58,603 nt of DNA from Betaproteobacteria bacterium (lineage in GTDB: Bacteria; Pseudomonadota; Gammaproteobacteria; Burkholderiales; Rhodocyclaceae). The notes beneath the pieces were generated by a model. The model saw only the letters and a list, made by a program, of their open reading frames with translations. It was not told the DNA's origin and did not search any database. The translations under genes and the position numbers were made by a program. Below, in pieces: positions 25,119 through 34,579 of this stretch (the stretch's first letter is position 1; every line of letters starts with the position of its first letter). The stretch spans positions 1-58,603 of the forward strand of contig JACQAO010000054.1 in assembly GCA_016194935.1 (NCBI GenBank), given 5' to 3'.

Positions 25119-27836
25119 TTAGTTCCTGTAGGTTCCGAACACACGCGAACCATCCTCGACAGTGACTTTGAATGACTGTTTCACTTTCGTGTCCTTCAGT
25201 GTAAGCGTGGCTGTGTATTCGCCGGGCGGGACAAAGCGGTTTTCTTCGTCGCCCAGATATTCAAAGCGATATTTTTTCTGCAAGCGCAGATCCCAGTTGA
25301 TCCGGTTAAAACCCGGCGTCGCAGGCTGCTCGAATTGGGCTACCTCGCGCCCGTTGGCGTCGGTGATGGCGATCTTGAAATTTTCTCCGGTGAATTCCTT
25401 CACCCATACGGTGAGAAATGCGCCTTCGGGCGGGTTTTTGCCTTCAAAATATCCTGTGCCGCCCGAGTCTACCCAGCCGGGCAGCAACTGGCGCGCATGA
25501 GCGGGCCGGATGCTGAACAAATGCACCGCCTGCCTGGCGACCTCGGGCGTAAACTCGCGCAGCGGGCGGCTGTCATCGAACACATACAGTGAGCGGCCAT
25601 GCGTGGCTACAACCACGTCCGCCTCACGCGGATGAATCTGGATGTCGTCGACGCGGACTGCGGGCAAGCCACCAAATTTCACCCAGTTCTTGCCGGCGTT
25701 GAGCGAGACATACAGGCCGAATTCAGTGCCGAGATAAAGCAGCTTGGGGTTTACCGGGTCTTCACGCAGGACGTGGGCCGGAGTGGTAGCGGGCAAGTCT
25801 CCGTTGACGCGCGTCCATTCGGCGCCGAGCTTGGTGAATTTGTAGACATAGGGAGCGTCATCTCCGGTTCGGTAGTTGCTGAAAACCACATAGCCGGCAT
25901 CGGCGTCGTAATGGCTGGGCTCGATGCGCGCCACCCATTTGCCGCGCGCCTCGGCAGGTATCTTGCCGGTCAGCTCCGTCCATTGCTTGCCTTCATCGGA
26001 GGTTAACCAGAGGCGGCCATCGTCCGTGCCGGCAAACAGACGGCCCGCCTTTAATGGTGATTCGGCCAGGGCGTACACCACCGCATAATTCTCCGCAGTG
26101 CTGCCGACCGTGTCGGTTTTGTCGCGGTCGTCATGCGAAAGATCGGGGCTGATGATCTCGAAATGTTCGCCATGATGCGTCAGTTTGAATATCCGGTTGC
26201 CCGCGAGGTAGAGCACATCCTTGTCGTGGGCGCTGCCGATCAGCGGCGCACACCACTGAAAACGGAAGCCTTTGGAGCCTTCGGTGGGTTTGGGCTGGAA
26301 GTCGCGCATCTCGCCGGTGCGGTTGTTGAAGCGGTGCACTGAACCGCCTTGCGATTCTGCATAGATCACGTCCTTGTCGTTGGGATCGAACACCGCGTAG
26401 AAACCGTCACCGCCGCCGATCATGGTCCAGTCGGAATTGCGGATGCCCTCCTTGGAGTAGGTGCGCGATGGCCCGACCCAGTTGGTGTTGTCCTGCAAGC
26501 CGCCGGCGATCCGGTAGGGGGTGCTGTTGTCCAGGGCAATGCGGTAATACTGCCCGGACGGCACGGAGTTGAGGAACTGCCAATTCTCGGCGGCGTCAAA
26601 CGTCTGGTAGAGCCCGCCGTCGGTGCCGATCAGGATGCGTTGCGAAAGCGGCGGGGCGGGCTTCGCATCCTTGTCATCGGGTTTGGGCAGACTGGGCGGC
26701 GGCACGCTGCCGGCCTGGATCGCCATGGCGTGGACGTCAGGGTGAACATTGCCCGAGCGGTCCTCGCGGAAAGTTTTGCCTGCATCGTCGGAGACGTAAA
26801 CATGCCAGCCGAGTACATAGATGCGCTGGTCGTTGGCGGGGTCGATCTCGATCCGGCTGAAGTAAAACGGACGCGGGTTGAAGGCATTCACGCGACGCCA
26901 GGTGGCGCCTGCGTCTTCGGAACGGAAAATCCCGCCGCGACGGCTGTGGTTCTGATCGATATCGCTGGTGCCGCCTTCGTCACTCTGCACCACGGCCATG
27001 ACGGTACCCGGCTTGCTTCGCGCCACCGCGAGGCCGATGCGGCCAAGTTGTGCCGGGAGGTGGTTGCTCAGCTTGCTCCAGGTCGTGCCGCCATCCGTGG
27101 ATTTAAAAATGCCGCCCACGTCCGCGGCGCGCCTGGTGGCGTGCACGCCATACAGAAAGGCCCAGGGCTTGCGTTGCCGGGCGTACAGCGCGGCATAGAG
27201 AACATTGGGGTTTTGCGGGTCCATGACGACATCGGAGCAGCCGGTAATGGCGTCGTTCGGCGCGGCGGCGCCGAGAACCAGTTTCCAGGATTTACCTCCA
27301 TCGGTGGTGCGGTAAAGACCCCGCTCGCCGCCGTCCGCCCACAGTGAGCCGCCAGCGGCGGCGAAGACGATGTCGGGATTGGTGGGATTGATCACCAGCC
27401 GACGGATGGTGCGGGAATTCTTGAGGCCGGCGAACCGCCACTTGGCGCCGCCATCGGTGGATTTGAACAGACCGGCGCCCCAGCCGGAAGTATTGCGGTC
27501 ATTCCCCTCGCCGGTGCCGGCCCAAACGATGTCGCTGTTTGACGGCGCGACGGCAACCGCGCCGATCGACTGGACGGGCTCGTCATCGAAGACCGGGGTC
27601 AATGTTACGCCGTTGTTGCTGCTCTTCCAGACGCCGCCGGTGGCATAGCCGACATAGAAAACCGACGGGTTTTTGGGATCAAGCGCAATGTCGGAGATGC
27701 GTCCGCCCATGATGGCCGGACCGATAGCGCGCGCCTTGAGTGTCTTGAGCTGGGCCTCGTTGATGGCGATGGGCTGGGCATGGGCGGCAAAAGCCGTCAG
27801 AACCGCTATTAGCGGGAGCAGAACAGGTAGTCTCAT
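25119..27836 (-). CDS. Secreted VPS10/BNR-repeat beta-propeller protein
   Basis: About 905 residues. Signal peptide LPVLLPLIAVLTAFAAHAQ, then repeated sortilin/BNR-type blades with Asp-box motifs: GGVWKSSNNGVT, GLFKSTDGGAKWRF, GLYRTTDGGKSWKL, GIFKSTDGGTTWSKL, GIFRSEDAGATWRRV, and later GLYVSLNAGKNWVKFG. The C-terminus (REVAQFEQPATPGFNRINWDL, FVPPGEYTATLTLKDTKV) is an Ig-like domain. Such proteins are commonly annotated as glycosyl hydrolases without proof. ATG 27836 was preferred over a longer start at 27914 because the signal peptide begins there, although no clear ribosome-binding site precedes it. Neither neighbour suggests a pathway. Confidence 0.85.
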   Translation of the reverse strand: MRLPVLLPLIAVLTAFAAHAQPIAINEAQLKTLKARAIGPAIMGGRISDIALDPKNPSVFYVGYATGGVWKSSNNGVTLTPVFDDEPVQSIGAVAVAPSNSDIVWAGTGEGNDRNTSGWGAGLFKSTDGGAKWRFAGLKNSRTIRRLVINPTNPDIVFAAAGGSLWADGGERGLYRTTDGGKSWKLVLGAAAPNDAITGCSDVVMDPQNPNVLYAALYARQRKPWAFLYGVHATRRAADVGGIFKSTDGGTTWSKLSNHLPAQLGRIGLAVARSKPGTVMAVVQSDEGGTSDIDQNHSRRGGIFRSEDAGATWRRVNAFNPRPFYFSRIEIDPANDQRIYVLGWHVYVSDDAGKTFREDRSGNVHPDVHAMAIQAGSVPPPSLPKPDDKDAKPAPPLSQRILIGTDGGLYQTFDAAENWQFLNSVPSGQYYRIALDNSTPYRIAGGLQDNTNWVGPSRTYSKEGIRNSDWTMIGGGDGFYAVFDPNDKDVIYAESQGGSVHRFNNRTGEMRDFQPKPTEGSKGFRFQWCAPLIGSAHDKDVLYLAGNRIFKLTHHGEHFEIISPDLSHDDRDKTDTVGSTAENYAVVYALAESPLKAGRLFAGTDDGRLWLTSDEGKQWTELTGKIPAEARGKWVARIEPSHYDADAGYVVFSNYRTGDDAPYVYKFTKLGAEWTRVNGDLPATTPAHVLREDPVNPKLLYLGTEFGLYVSLNAGKNWVKFGGLPAVRVDDIQIHPREADVVVATHGRSLYVFDDSRPLREFTPEVARQAVHLFSIRPAHARQLLPGWVDSGGTGYFEGKNPPEGAFLTVWVKEFTGENFKIAITDANGREVAQFEQPATPGFNRINWDLRLQKKYRFEYLGDEENRFVPPGEYTATLTLKDTKVKQSFKVTVEDGSRVFGTYRN

Positions 27837-27911
27837 TTTCTGGAGGATGGCAAAAAATTGAAAGTAGGATGTGCAAAAAGTGCTGAGTATCGTTGACCGC
27901 AGTATCCCGGT

Positions 27912-28037
27912 CAACGGTTTGGCGCAGAGCGCTTGTATGCACGCATGGGATGGACGCGGGTCGGCGAGATACCCGGCTATGCGCTGTTGCCTCGGGGCGG
28001 TTTGTGCAGCACTACGGTGTTCTATAAGACGCTGTGA
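27912..28037 (+). pseudogene. C-terminal remnant of a GNAT acetyltransferase
   Basis: In the 249-base gap before the next gene, one plus-strand frame reads QRFGAERLYARMGWTRVG, continues EIPGYALLPRGGLCSTTVFYK and ends TL-stop at 28037. This is the final strand of a GNAT acetyltransferase of the type ending GWxxVGxIPGYAL...TTxFYK. No start codon or N-terminal domain exists upstream; the gene on the other strand begins there. It is a decayed fragment, marking a deletion or rearrangement. Confidence 0.7.
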
Positions 28038-28085
28038 GCCGTTGGGGTAAAGCGGTGGAGACTCTGCATGCGGCCCCGGTTCGCA

Positions 28086-29378
28086 TCAAGGCGTTCCCAT
28101 GCTGGCGCTGCCGTCGATCAGGGGTGCTGCGGCCAGCGCGGCTGCCGGGGCGCTGACGGCAACAGTCTGCATGCCTTGCATGTAGGCGGCGATCCGGGCG
28201 TGTTGGGCGGGGCTGGCCAGCGCCGGCCAGGCGGCGGCCAATGCGCGCAGCAGTTGCGGGGTCAGCGCATCGAGACGCGGACGAATCACCGTCGCCAAAT
28301 CCGGCGCATCGGCAAAAGGCCCGGCGTGAGCCTGCTGCCAGCGTGCGAAGTGTTCACGCTGGATGATCTTGGCCGCCTCGATCTGGGCGCGGAAAAATTT
28401 TTCCGCCCACGCTGCCGGCACACCCAGCGCCAGCGCCTCGGCTTTCAGCCCGTCAATGATTTTCTGTTCACGCGGCAAGTCCTCGATGGGGCTTTGCGTG
28501 TTCCATTTGTAGCGCGCTACGTCAGACATCAGCGCCAGGCGCTCGTCCATCAGCCGCCGCAGCGGTTCCAGATTAATTGCCTCCGGCGCGGACTGCGGCC
28601 ACGGGTAAGTCAGCCATTTGTCCTGTAGCCTGGTCAAGGCGCCGCTCTCGATGGTTTGGTGCAACCACTGATCGACGAAGTCTTTCCATAGCAAATCGCG
28701 TGGCAGGAGATAAGCCTTCTCGGAAAAGTCGAAAGGCGCATCCGGATGCACGGCGCACAATTGCGGCTTGAGCTTCTGCTGCAAGCGCGTTTCAATTGCG
28801 TCGGTGATCATCAAATCGGCTTTGCCTGCGACGATTTGATCAAAGATGGTGGTGTTGTCCGGGTATACCGTGATTCCAGCCTGCTTGATATGGGCGCGGG
28901 CAAAGCGTTCGTTGGTGCCGCCGGGATTGACGATCAGGCGCACGCCGGGCTGGTCGATTTGCGCCAGCGTCTGGAAGCGCGCCTGGTTTTCGCAGCGGGT
29001 GATGGGTGTCTTGCCATCCCTAAGATAGGGGATCGAGTACAGTGCCTTCTTCTGCCGTTCCAGGCTGATCGACACGCCGCTCATGGCGATGTCGAAACGA
29101 TCCTCGCCCAAATCCTTCATCAAGTTCGGCCATGAAGTCGGCGCCAGTTCCAGGCGCACGCCCAATGCTTTCGCCAGTTGGCCGGCAAGTTCGATATCCA
29201 GGCCAATAAAAGGACTGGCGGGATTGGTGCGATAGCTGAACGGCTTGTAGTCGCCGGTCGTCCCCACGCGCAATACGCCGCGGGCAATAATTTCATCGAG
29301 CCGGTTGGTTTGCGCCGCCGCCGGCAGGTGCAGGATGAGGCTGGCGAGCAGGATAAGCAGTGAGCGAAAATTTGGCAT
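28086..29378 (-). CDS. Periplasmic cyclohexadienyl dehydratase-chorismate mutase fusion (PheC-AroQ)
   Basis: A 430-residue exported protein with two domains. After the signal peptide (cleavage near AAAQ23) comes a periplasmic solute-binding-protein fold of the PheC type (about 25-258: GVLRVGTTGDYKPFSY, FDIAMSGVSISLERQKKALYS, VNPGGTNERFA, ITDAIETRLQ). Next is an AroQ-gamma chorismate mutase (about 268-400: RRLMDERLALMSDVARYKW with Lys291, then REQKIIDGLKAEA and AKIIQREHFARW). Together they could turn chorismate into phenylpyruvate or arogenate into phenylalanine in the periplasm. GGAG precedes the ATG at 29378; a longer start at 29402 is less likely. hemF is 27 bases upstream on the same strand. 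Confidence 0.88.
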   Translation of the reverse strand: MPNFRSLLILLASLILHLPAAAQTNRLDEIIARGVLRVGTTGDYKPFSYRTNPASPFIGLDIELAGQLAKALGVRLELAPTSWPNLMKDLGEDRFDIAMSGVSISLERQKKALYSIPYLRDGKTPITRCENQARFQTLAQIDQPGVRLIVNPGGTNERFARAHIKQAGITVYPDNTTIFDQIVAGKADLMITDAIETRLQQKLKPQLCAVHPDAPFDFSEKAYLLPRDLLWKDFVDQWLHQTIESGALTRLQDKWLTYPWPQSAPEAINLEPLRRLMDERLALMSDVARYKWNTQSPIEDLPREQKIIDGLKAEALALGVPAAWAEKFFRAQIEAAKIIQREHFARWQQAHAGPFADAPDLATVIRPRLDALTPQLLRALAAAWPALASPAQHARIAAYMQGMQTVAVSAPAAALAAAPLIDGSASMGTP

Positions 29379-29405
29379 TTTGGTATCTCCAGAAATTTGC
29401 ACGGT

Positions 29406-30323
29406 TCAAACCCAGTCGCGCGGCACGAGAAACTCCGTATAGAGTTTCTCTTCCGCGCTACCTGGTTCAGGATGCCAGTCGTAGCGCCATTTCACCACGG
29501 GCGGCAGCGACATCAGGATAGACTCGGTGCGGCCACCCGATTGCAGGCCGAATAGTGTGCCGCGATCCCACACCAGGTTGAACTCGACGTAACGTCCGCG
29601 CCGATAGGCCTGGAAGTCGCGCTCGCGCTCGCCGTAGGGCAGGTCTTTGCGGCGTTCGAGCAACGGCAGATAGGCGACCAGGAAACTGTCGCCGACGCTC
29701 TGCGTCAGGGCGAAGCAGCGCTCGAAGCCGCCTTCGCCATCGTCATTCAGGTCGTCGAAAAAGATGCCGCCGATGCCGCGTGCTTCGTTGCGATGCTTGA
29801 GAAAGAAGTAGCGGTCGCACCATTCCTTGTAGCGGCCATGCAGGTCAGCGCCAAAAGGCGTCAGAGCCTCTTTGCAACTGCGGTGGAAATGTCGCGCATC
29901 TTCCTCGAAACCATAATACGGCGTCAGATCCATGCCGCCGCCGAACCACCACACTGCATCCTCGCCAGGTTTTGTTGCGACGAAGCAGCGCACGTTCATG
30001 TGGCTGGTGGGGCAGTAGGGGTTGCGCGGATGCAGCACCAGCGAGACGCCCATGGCCTCCCAGGCGCGCCCGGCCAGTTCCGGGCGTTGCGCGGTGGCCG
30101 AGGCGGGCAACGCGTCACCCACCACATGCGAGAAATTGACGCCGCCGCGTTCGAAGAAATTGCCGTCCTCGATCAGCCGCGTGATGCCGCCGCCGCCCTG
30201 CGGTCTATCCCAGGTATCGGTGCGGAAGGTTTGGCCGTCAAACGTCTCCAGCGCCGCGACGATGCGGCTTTGCAGCGTAGTGAAGTAATTTTTGACGGCG
30301 CTGATATTCACGCTGGTGTCCAT
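29406..30323 (-). CDS. hemF: Oxygen-dependent coproporphyrinogen-III oxidase
   Basis: Oxidatively decarboxylates coproporphyrinogen III to protoporphyrinogen IX. The 305 residues match E. coli HemF (299). Seen: [82 protein letters not shown], and the C-terminal [20 protein letters not shown] with [11 protein letters not shown]. It lies beside purD and phzF as part of a widely seen betaproteobacterial purH-purD-hemF order. Confidence 0.98.
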   Translation of the reverse strand: MDTSVNISAVKNYFTTLQSRIVAALETFDGQTFRTDTWDRPQGGGGITRLIEDGNFFERGGVNFSHVVGDALPASATAQRPELAGRAWEAMGVSLVLHPRNPYCPTSHMNVRCFVATKPGEDAVWWFGGGMDLTPYYGFEEDARHFHRSCKEALTPFGADLHGRYKEWCDRYFFLKHRNEARGIGGIFFDDLNDDGEGGFERCFALTQSVGDSFLVAYLPLLERRKDLPYGERERDFQAYRRGRYVEFNLVWDRGTLFGLQSGGRTESILMSLPPVVKWRYDWHPEPGSAEEKLYTEFLVPRDWV

Positions 30324-30343
30324 TTAACCTAGAAAAAGCAGTT

Positions 30344-30473
30344 AGCCACAGAGAACACAGAGTTCACAGAGAAAAACAAGAAGCTGTCATCAATGATCGC
30401 CTCACCTATCAGGTGAGCATGATGAATGTGTAGAACCCCCATTATCTCTGTGTCCTCTGTGATCTCTGTGGCT
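30344..30473. repeat. CACAGAG palindromic repeat, copy 1
   Basis: Left arm AGCCACAGAGAACACAGAG at 30344 plus TTCACAGAGA, and right arm TCTCTGTGTCCTCTGTGATC ending TCTGTGGCT at 30473, inverted around about 70 bases. Each arm is itself a tandem of a nine-base unit, CACAGAGNN. The spacer holds a small hairpin, CTCACCT-ATC-AGGTGAG (30401-30417). A second copy lies at 32636-32709, so the two bracket phzF and purD. Confidence 0.85.
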
Positions 30474-30492
30474 TGAATTTCGGTTTTTAGGT

Positions 30493-31335
30493 TTAAGGCA
30501 GGACGATTTCGCCACGACCGATTTCGATTACGCGACCGCCGACATGAATTGCATCGTCGGCGCCGAGCGTCAGCTTGAGTGTGCAGGGACGACCGACCTG
30601 TGCGCCCTGGTGCAGCGTCCACGCCAGTGGCCCATGCTGGCCGGTGGCGAGCAGGTAACCGCCGAGGTTGGCGCAAGCCGAGCCGGTGCCGGGGTCTTCG
30701 CAAACCGAGCCGTGCTGGCCGTAAAAGTAGCGCACCGCCGTCTGGTTTTCGCCGCTGTGCGCCCAGACGTAAGCGGGCGTGCGTTGGCCGTTGCAGCAGT
30801 GGCGCTGCATCAACGCAGCATCAGGCTGGCAGCGGCGCACCGCGTCAACGGAGGTGAGCGGGATGACCAACTGTTCGTTGCCGGTGTTGACCCACAGCGG
30901 TGTTGCGCCAATATCCTCGACGCTGAGGCCGAGCGCCTGCGCCAGATCTGCGCGGGTGGCTTGCGGCGCGCGGGTTTTGGGCGGCGCTGCGGTCAGAGTC
31001 CAGACATCTCCCGCTGCCGTCACCGGGATGATGCCGGCGCGCATTTCCAGGGTCAGATCATCGCCGCAGGAAGTCAGGTTGCGCACCACCTGCGCGGTGC
31101 CGAGGGTCGGGTGACCGGCGAAAGGCATCTCGAAAGTCGGCGTAAAAATTCGCACACGCGCGGTGGCGAGCGTCGAGGGCAAAATGAAAGTGGTTTCGGA
31201 GAGATTGAATTGCAGCGCCAATGCCTGCATGGTGGCCTCGTCCATGTCCCTGGCGTCCTCGAAGACGGCCAGCGGGTTGCCGCCCAGCGCAGTCTCGGCA
31301 AAGACGTTGAGGATGCGGAAGGTGTAGTTTTTCAT
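30493..31335 (-). CDS. PhzF-family isomerase/epimerase-like protein
   Basis: A 280-residue PhzF-fold protein. Typical start YTFRILNVFAETALGGNPLAV, then RIFTPTFEMPFAGHPTLGTA and, in the second half, EDPGTGSACANLGGYLL. The catalytic Glu of PhzF would be in the ISET-like segment LSETTFI. The actual substrate cannot be predicted. It is inserted between purD (5 bases upstream) and hemF and is flanked by one CACAGAG repeat. Confidence 0.92.
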   Translation of the reverse strand: MKNYTFRILNVFAETALGGNPLAVFEDARDMDEATMQALALQFNLSETTFILPSTLATARVRIFTPTFEMPFAGHPTLGTAQVVRNLTSCGDDLTLEMRAGIIPVTAAGDVWTLTAAPPKTRAPQATRADLAQALGLSVEDIGATPLWVNTGNEQLVIPLTSVDAVRRCQPDAALMQRHCCNGQRTPAYVWAHSGENQTAVRYFYGQHGSVCEDPGTGSACANLGGYLLATGQHGPLAWTLHQGAQVGRPCTLKLTLGADDAIHVGGRVIEIGRGEIVLP

Positions 31336-31340
31336 GGTGT

Positions 31341-32621
31341 TCAGCCGCGCTTGCCAAGGGCGCGATAGCCGATATCGCGGCGCATTTGCAGGCCGTCGTA
31401 GCGGATCGTCTCGACCACTTCATAGGCGCGTTTCTGCGCCGCGCTGACATTGCCGCCCAGCGCGGTGACGCACAACACCCGGCCACCGGCGGTGACGGTC
31501 TGATCGCCCTGCCGCGCAGTGCCGGCGTGGAAGACATGACTGTCTTCGCTGTGCGCAGCGCGGCCCGGCAGGCCGCTGATCGCATCGCCCTTACGCGGCG
31601 CCGCCGGGTAGCCGGCAGCGGCCATCACTACGCCGAGCGCGACGCGCCGGTCCCATTCGGCTTCGACGCGGTCGAGATGCCCGTCGATGGCGGCATCGAC
31701 CAGGTCGGCCAGGTCGCTTTTCAGGCGCAGCATGATCGCCTGCGCTTCCGGGTCACCCAGGCGGCAATTGAATTCAACCACCTTGAGCGTGCCATCAGGC
31801 TTGATCATCAGACCGGCATAGAGAAAGCCGGTATACGTCATGCCGTCTTTTGCCATGCCGTCGATGGTGGGCAGAATCACTTCGCGCATGGCGCGGGCAT
31901 GCACGCCCGGCGTCACCACCGGCGCCGGTGAATACGCGCCCATGCCGCCGGTGTTGGGCCCCAGGTCGCCGTCCTGGAGGCGCTTGTGATCCTGGCTGGT
32001 GGCCAGCGCCAGAGCATGCACGCCGTCGGCCATGACGATGAAACTGGCTTCCTCGCCTTCGAGAAACTCCTCGATGACGACCCGTGCGCCGCCTGTGTAG
32101 CTTGCGTCGAGCAGCATCAGGCCGATGGCGGCATGCGCCTCGGCCAGCGACAGCGCCACCACCACGCCTTTGCCTGCGGCCAGGCCATCGGCCTTGACGA
32201 CGATGGGCGCGCCTTGCGCGTCAACATAAGCGTGCGCTTGCGCCGCATCGGTAAAGGTGGCGAATCTCGCCGTCGGGATGCCGTGGCGCGTCATAAAACG
32301 CTTGGCGAAATCCTTGGAGCTTTCCAGTTGCGCAGCCGCGCGGGTCGGGCCGAAAATACGCAGGCTGGCGGCGCGAAAGGCGTCGACGATGCCGGCAGCC
32401 AGCGGCGCTTCGGGGCCGACCACGGTGGCGTGAATCTGCTCGGCTCGCGCGAAAGCAATCAATTCCTCAAAGCTCGTCAGCGGCACATTCTCGACGCCGT
32501 CTTCCAGCGCCGTGCCTGCATTGCCGGGTGCAACGAACACTTTCTGCACCCGTGACGACTGCGCCAGCCGCCAAGCCAGGGCATGCTCCCGTCCGCCGGA
32601 ACCGATGACAAGTATTTTCAT
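31341..32621 (-). CDS. purD: Phosphoribosylamine-glycine ligase (GARS)
   Basis: Makes GAR from 5-phosphoribosylamine, glycine and ATP in purine synthesis. The 426 residues are normal. Start MKILVIGSGGREHALAWRLA; ATP-grasp features PIVVKADGLAAGKGVVVA, RVVIEEFLEGEEASFIVMADG, DHKRLQDGDLGPNTGGMGAYSP, and FNCRLGDPEAQAIMLRL. The stop is 5 bases before phzF; upstream lies the second CACAGAG repeat and then purH. Confidence 0.98.
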   Translation of the reverse strand: MKILVIGSGGREHALAWRLAQSSRVQKVFVAPGNAGTALEDGVENVPLTSFEELIAFARAEQIHATVVGPEAPLAAGIVDAFRAASLRIFGPTRAAAQLESSKDFAKRFMTRHGIPTARFATFTDAAQAHAYVDAQGAPIVVKADGLAAGKGVVVALSLAEAHAAIGLMLLDASYTGGARVVIEEFLEGEEASFIVMADGVHALALATSQDHKRLQDGDLGPNTGGMGAYSPAPVVTPGVHARAMREVILPTIDGMAKDGMTYTGFLYAGLMIKPDGTLKVVEFNCRLGDPEAQAIMLRLKSDLADLVDAAIDGHLDRVEAEWDRRVALGVVMAAAGYPAAPRKGDAISGLPGRAAHSEDSHVFHAGTARQGDQTVTAGGRVLCVTALGGNVSAAQKRAYEVVETIRYDGLQMRRDIGYRALGKRG

Positions 32622-32635
32622 GTCAAAACCTTTTC

Positions 32636-32709
32636 AGCCACAGAGGACACAGAGATCACAGAGAAAATCCTTTCCCGTTTCTCTCTGTGTTCTCTGTGAT
32701 CTCTGTGGC
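32636..32709. repeat. CACAGAG palindromic repeat, copy 2
   Basis: AGCCACAGAGGACACAGAG plus ATCACAGAGA (from 32636) inverted against TCTCTCTGTGTTCTCTGTGA plus TCTCTGTGGC (to 32709) around a short spacer. The nine-base unit CACAGAGNN repeats three times per arm. It would fold into a long hairpin between the purD and purH genes, and it shares sequence with copy 1 at 30344-30473. Confidence 0.88.
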
Positions 32710-32726
32710 AAATGGGTTTGTGGGGT

Positions 32727-34334
32727 TTAGTGTCTGAAATGCCGGATGCCAGTAAATACCATGGCGATATTCTGCTCGTCGGCGGCGGCGATGACTTCAG
32801 CGTCGCGCACCGAGCCGCCCGGCTGGATCACCGCCGTGGCGCCGGCCTGGGCCAGCACGTCGAGGCCGTCGCGGAACGGGAAGAAAGCATCTGAGGCGAC
32901 CACCGAGCCGACCACACTGAGGCCGTTGTTCTCGGCCTTGATGGCGGCAATGCGGGCCGAGTCAACGCGGCTCATCTGGCCGGCCCCGACGCCGGTGGTC
33001 ATGCCGTCCTTGCAGTAGACGATGGCGTTGGACTTGACGTATTTGGCGACATGCCAGGCGAACAGCAGGTCGCGCGTTTCCTGTTCGCTGGGCGCGCGTT
33101 TGGTCACCAGTTTCAAGTCGGCCCGGGTGATGCGTGCCGTATCCGCCGTTTGCACCAGCAGCCCGCCGCCGACACGCTTGAAGTCGAGCGCATCCGGGGC
33201 TTTAGCGGAAGGCGCGGGCAGGGGGACGATCAGCACGCGCAGATTCAGCTTGGCGGCGAATACCGCGCGCGCTTCCGGAGTAATCTCGGGAGCGATGATG
33301 ACTTCGGCAAACTGACCGGAAATCGCCTCCGCAGCGGCTTGGTCGATGGCGACATTCAAGGCGATGATGCCGCCGAAGGCCGAGGTCGGATCAGTCTTGA
33401 AGGCTTTGCGATAAGCTTCCACGGCGCTCGCCGCGACCGCCACGCCGCAGGGATTGGCGTGCTTGACGATGACGCAGGCGATGGCTTTCTCGCCATTATC
33501 GAAGGCCTTGACGCATTCCCAGGCGGCGTCGGCATCGGCGATGTTGTTGTAGGAGAGTTCCTTGCCTTGCAACTGGATGTAGTTGGCAATGCTGCCGCGC
33601 ACTGCTGCGCCGGATAAATCCCGCTCACGATAGAAAGCCGCTTGCTGATGCGGATTTTCGCCGTAGCGCAAAGTATCGACCTTGTCGAAGGCCAGTTGCA
33701 GGCGCTCCGGAAAGGTGGTCGGACGGTTTTCCGCGTCGAGGCTGGTGAGATAGTTGGCGATCACGCCGTCATAGCGTGCGGTGTGGGTGAAGGCTTTCTT
33801 GGCCAGCGCAAAGCGGGTCGCGTAACTCAACACGCCGTCGCTGGCCTGTAGCTCGGCAATGATGTCAGCGTAGTCCTGCGGATCAGTAACGACGCCGACG
33901 CCGCCAGTTTGGTTACCGTGATTTTTCGCCGCAGCGCGCACCAGGGTTGGGCCGCCGATGTCGATGTTCTCGATGGCGTCTTCGATGCTGCAATCGCTTT
34001 TGGCAATGGTCTGCTGAAACGGGTAAAGATTCACCACCACCAGATCGATGCGCGGGATGTCGTGCGCCGCCATGGTTGCCAGATGTTCGGCGGAATCGCG
34101 CCGACCGAGGATGCCGCCATGCACCCTGGGATGCAGGGTCTTGACGCGACCGTCAAGCATTTCGGGGAAGCCGGTGTAATCGGAAACCTCCGTCACCGGC
34201 ACGCCGGCCTCGCGCAGCAATTTGGCGGAGCCGCCGGTGGACAGCAGCTTGACGCCGAGCTCATGCAGGGCGCGGGCGAAATCGACGATGCCGTGTTTGT
34301 CGGAAACGCTGATCAAGGCTAGTGTGAGTTGCAT
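32727..34334 (-). CDS. purH: Bifunctional AICAR transformylase/IMP cyclohydrolase
   Basis: The last two steps of IMP synthesis. 535 residues. N-terminal MGS-like domain: [58 protein letters not shown]-terminal transformylase: [13 protein letters not shown] and the KHANPCGVA catalytic loop, then [11 protein letters not shown] and [12 protein letters not shown] 34334 was chosen over a TTG five codons earlier that would overlap fis. fis and dusB lie directly upstream on the same strand. Confidence 0.98.
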   Translation of the reverse strand: MQLTLALISVSDKHGIVDFARALHELGVKLLSTGGSAKLLREAGVPVTEVSDYTGFPEMLDGRVKTLHPRVHGGILGRRDSAEHLATMAAHDIPRIDLVVVNLYPFQQTIAKSDCSIEDAIENIDIGGPTLVRAAAKNHGNQTGGVGVVTDPQDYADIIAELQASDGVLSYATRFALAKKAFTHTARYDGVIANYLTSLDAENRPTTFPERLQLAFDKVDTLRYGENPHQQAAFYRERDLSGAAVRGSIANYIQLQGKELSYNNIADADAAWECVKAFDNGEKAIACVIVKHANPCGVAVAASAVEAYRKAFKTDPTSAFGGIIALNVAIDQAAAEAISGQFAEVIIAPEITPEARAVFAAKLNLRVLIVPLPAPSAKAPDALDFKRVGGGLLVQTADTARITRADLKLVTKRAPSEQETRDLLFAWHVAKYVKSNAIVYCKDGMTTGVGAGQMSRVDSARIAAIKAENNGLSVVGSVVASDAFFPFRDGLDVLAQAGATAVIQPGGSVRDAEVIAAADEQNIAMVFTGIRHFRH

Positions 34335-34345
34335 TTTCAGATGGT

Positions 34346-34579
34346 TCAAAGCAATTCGTATTCAGTCAGTTTTCGTCGCAGCGTATTGCGATTGATGCCG
34401 AGTATTTCGGCGGCTGCGGTCTGGTTGCCCTCGGCATGGCGCATCACGGTTTCGAACATCGACTGCTCGACGTTTTTCAGGACCATGTCATATACGGCGT
34501 TCGGCGTCTCGCCATCGAGATCACGGAAATAGCGATTGAGTGTGCGCCTGACGCAGTCGGCGATTTCATTGGTGATCAT
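34346..34579 (-). CDS. fis: Fis family DNA-binding protein
   Basis: A 77-residue nucleoid-associated protein. C-terminal helix-turn-helix at about residues 51-72: [20 protein letters not shown]. It keeps the N-terminal dimer part of short betaproteobacterial Fis proteins. It overlaps the dusB stop by 4 bases (ATGA); the dusB-fis operon is conserved in gamma- and betaproteobacteria. Fis bends DNA and activates rRNA promoters during fast growth. Confidence 0.97.
   Translation of the reverse strand: MITNEIADCVRRTLNRYFRDLDGETPNAVYDMVLKNVEQSMFETVMRHAEGNQTAAAEILGINRNTLRRKLTEYELL

Noticed and set aside
30401..30417. Hairpin CTCACCT-ATC-AGGTGAG as a terminator; it shares 14 bases with 38935-38948
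   Set aside because: No T tract follows, and the second occurrence is within a coding frame; a short self-complementary match like this can arise by chance.
30344..32709. CACAGAG repeats as a CRISPR array
   Set aside because: Units are nine bases and tandem within palindromic arms, with no regular unique spacers and no cas genes.
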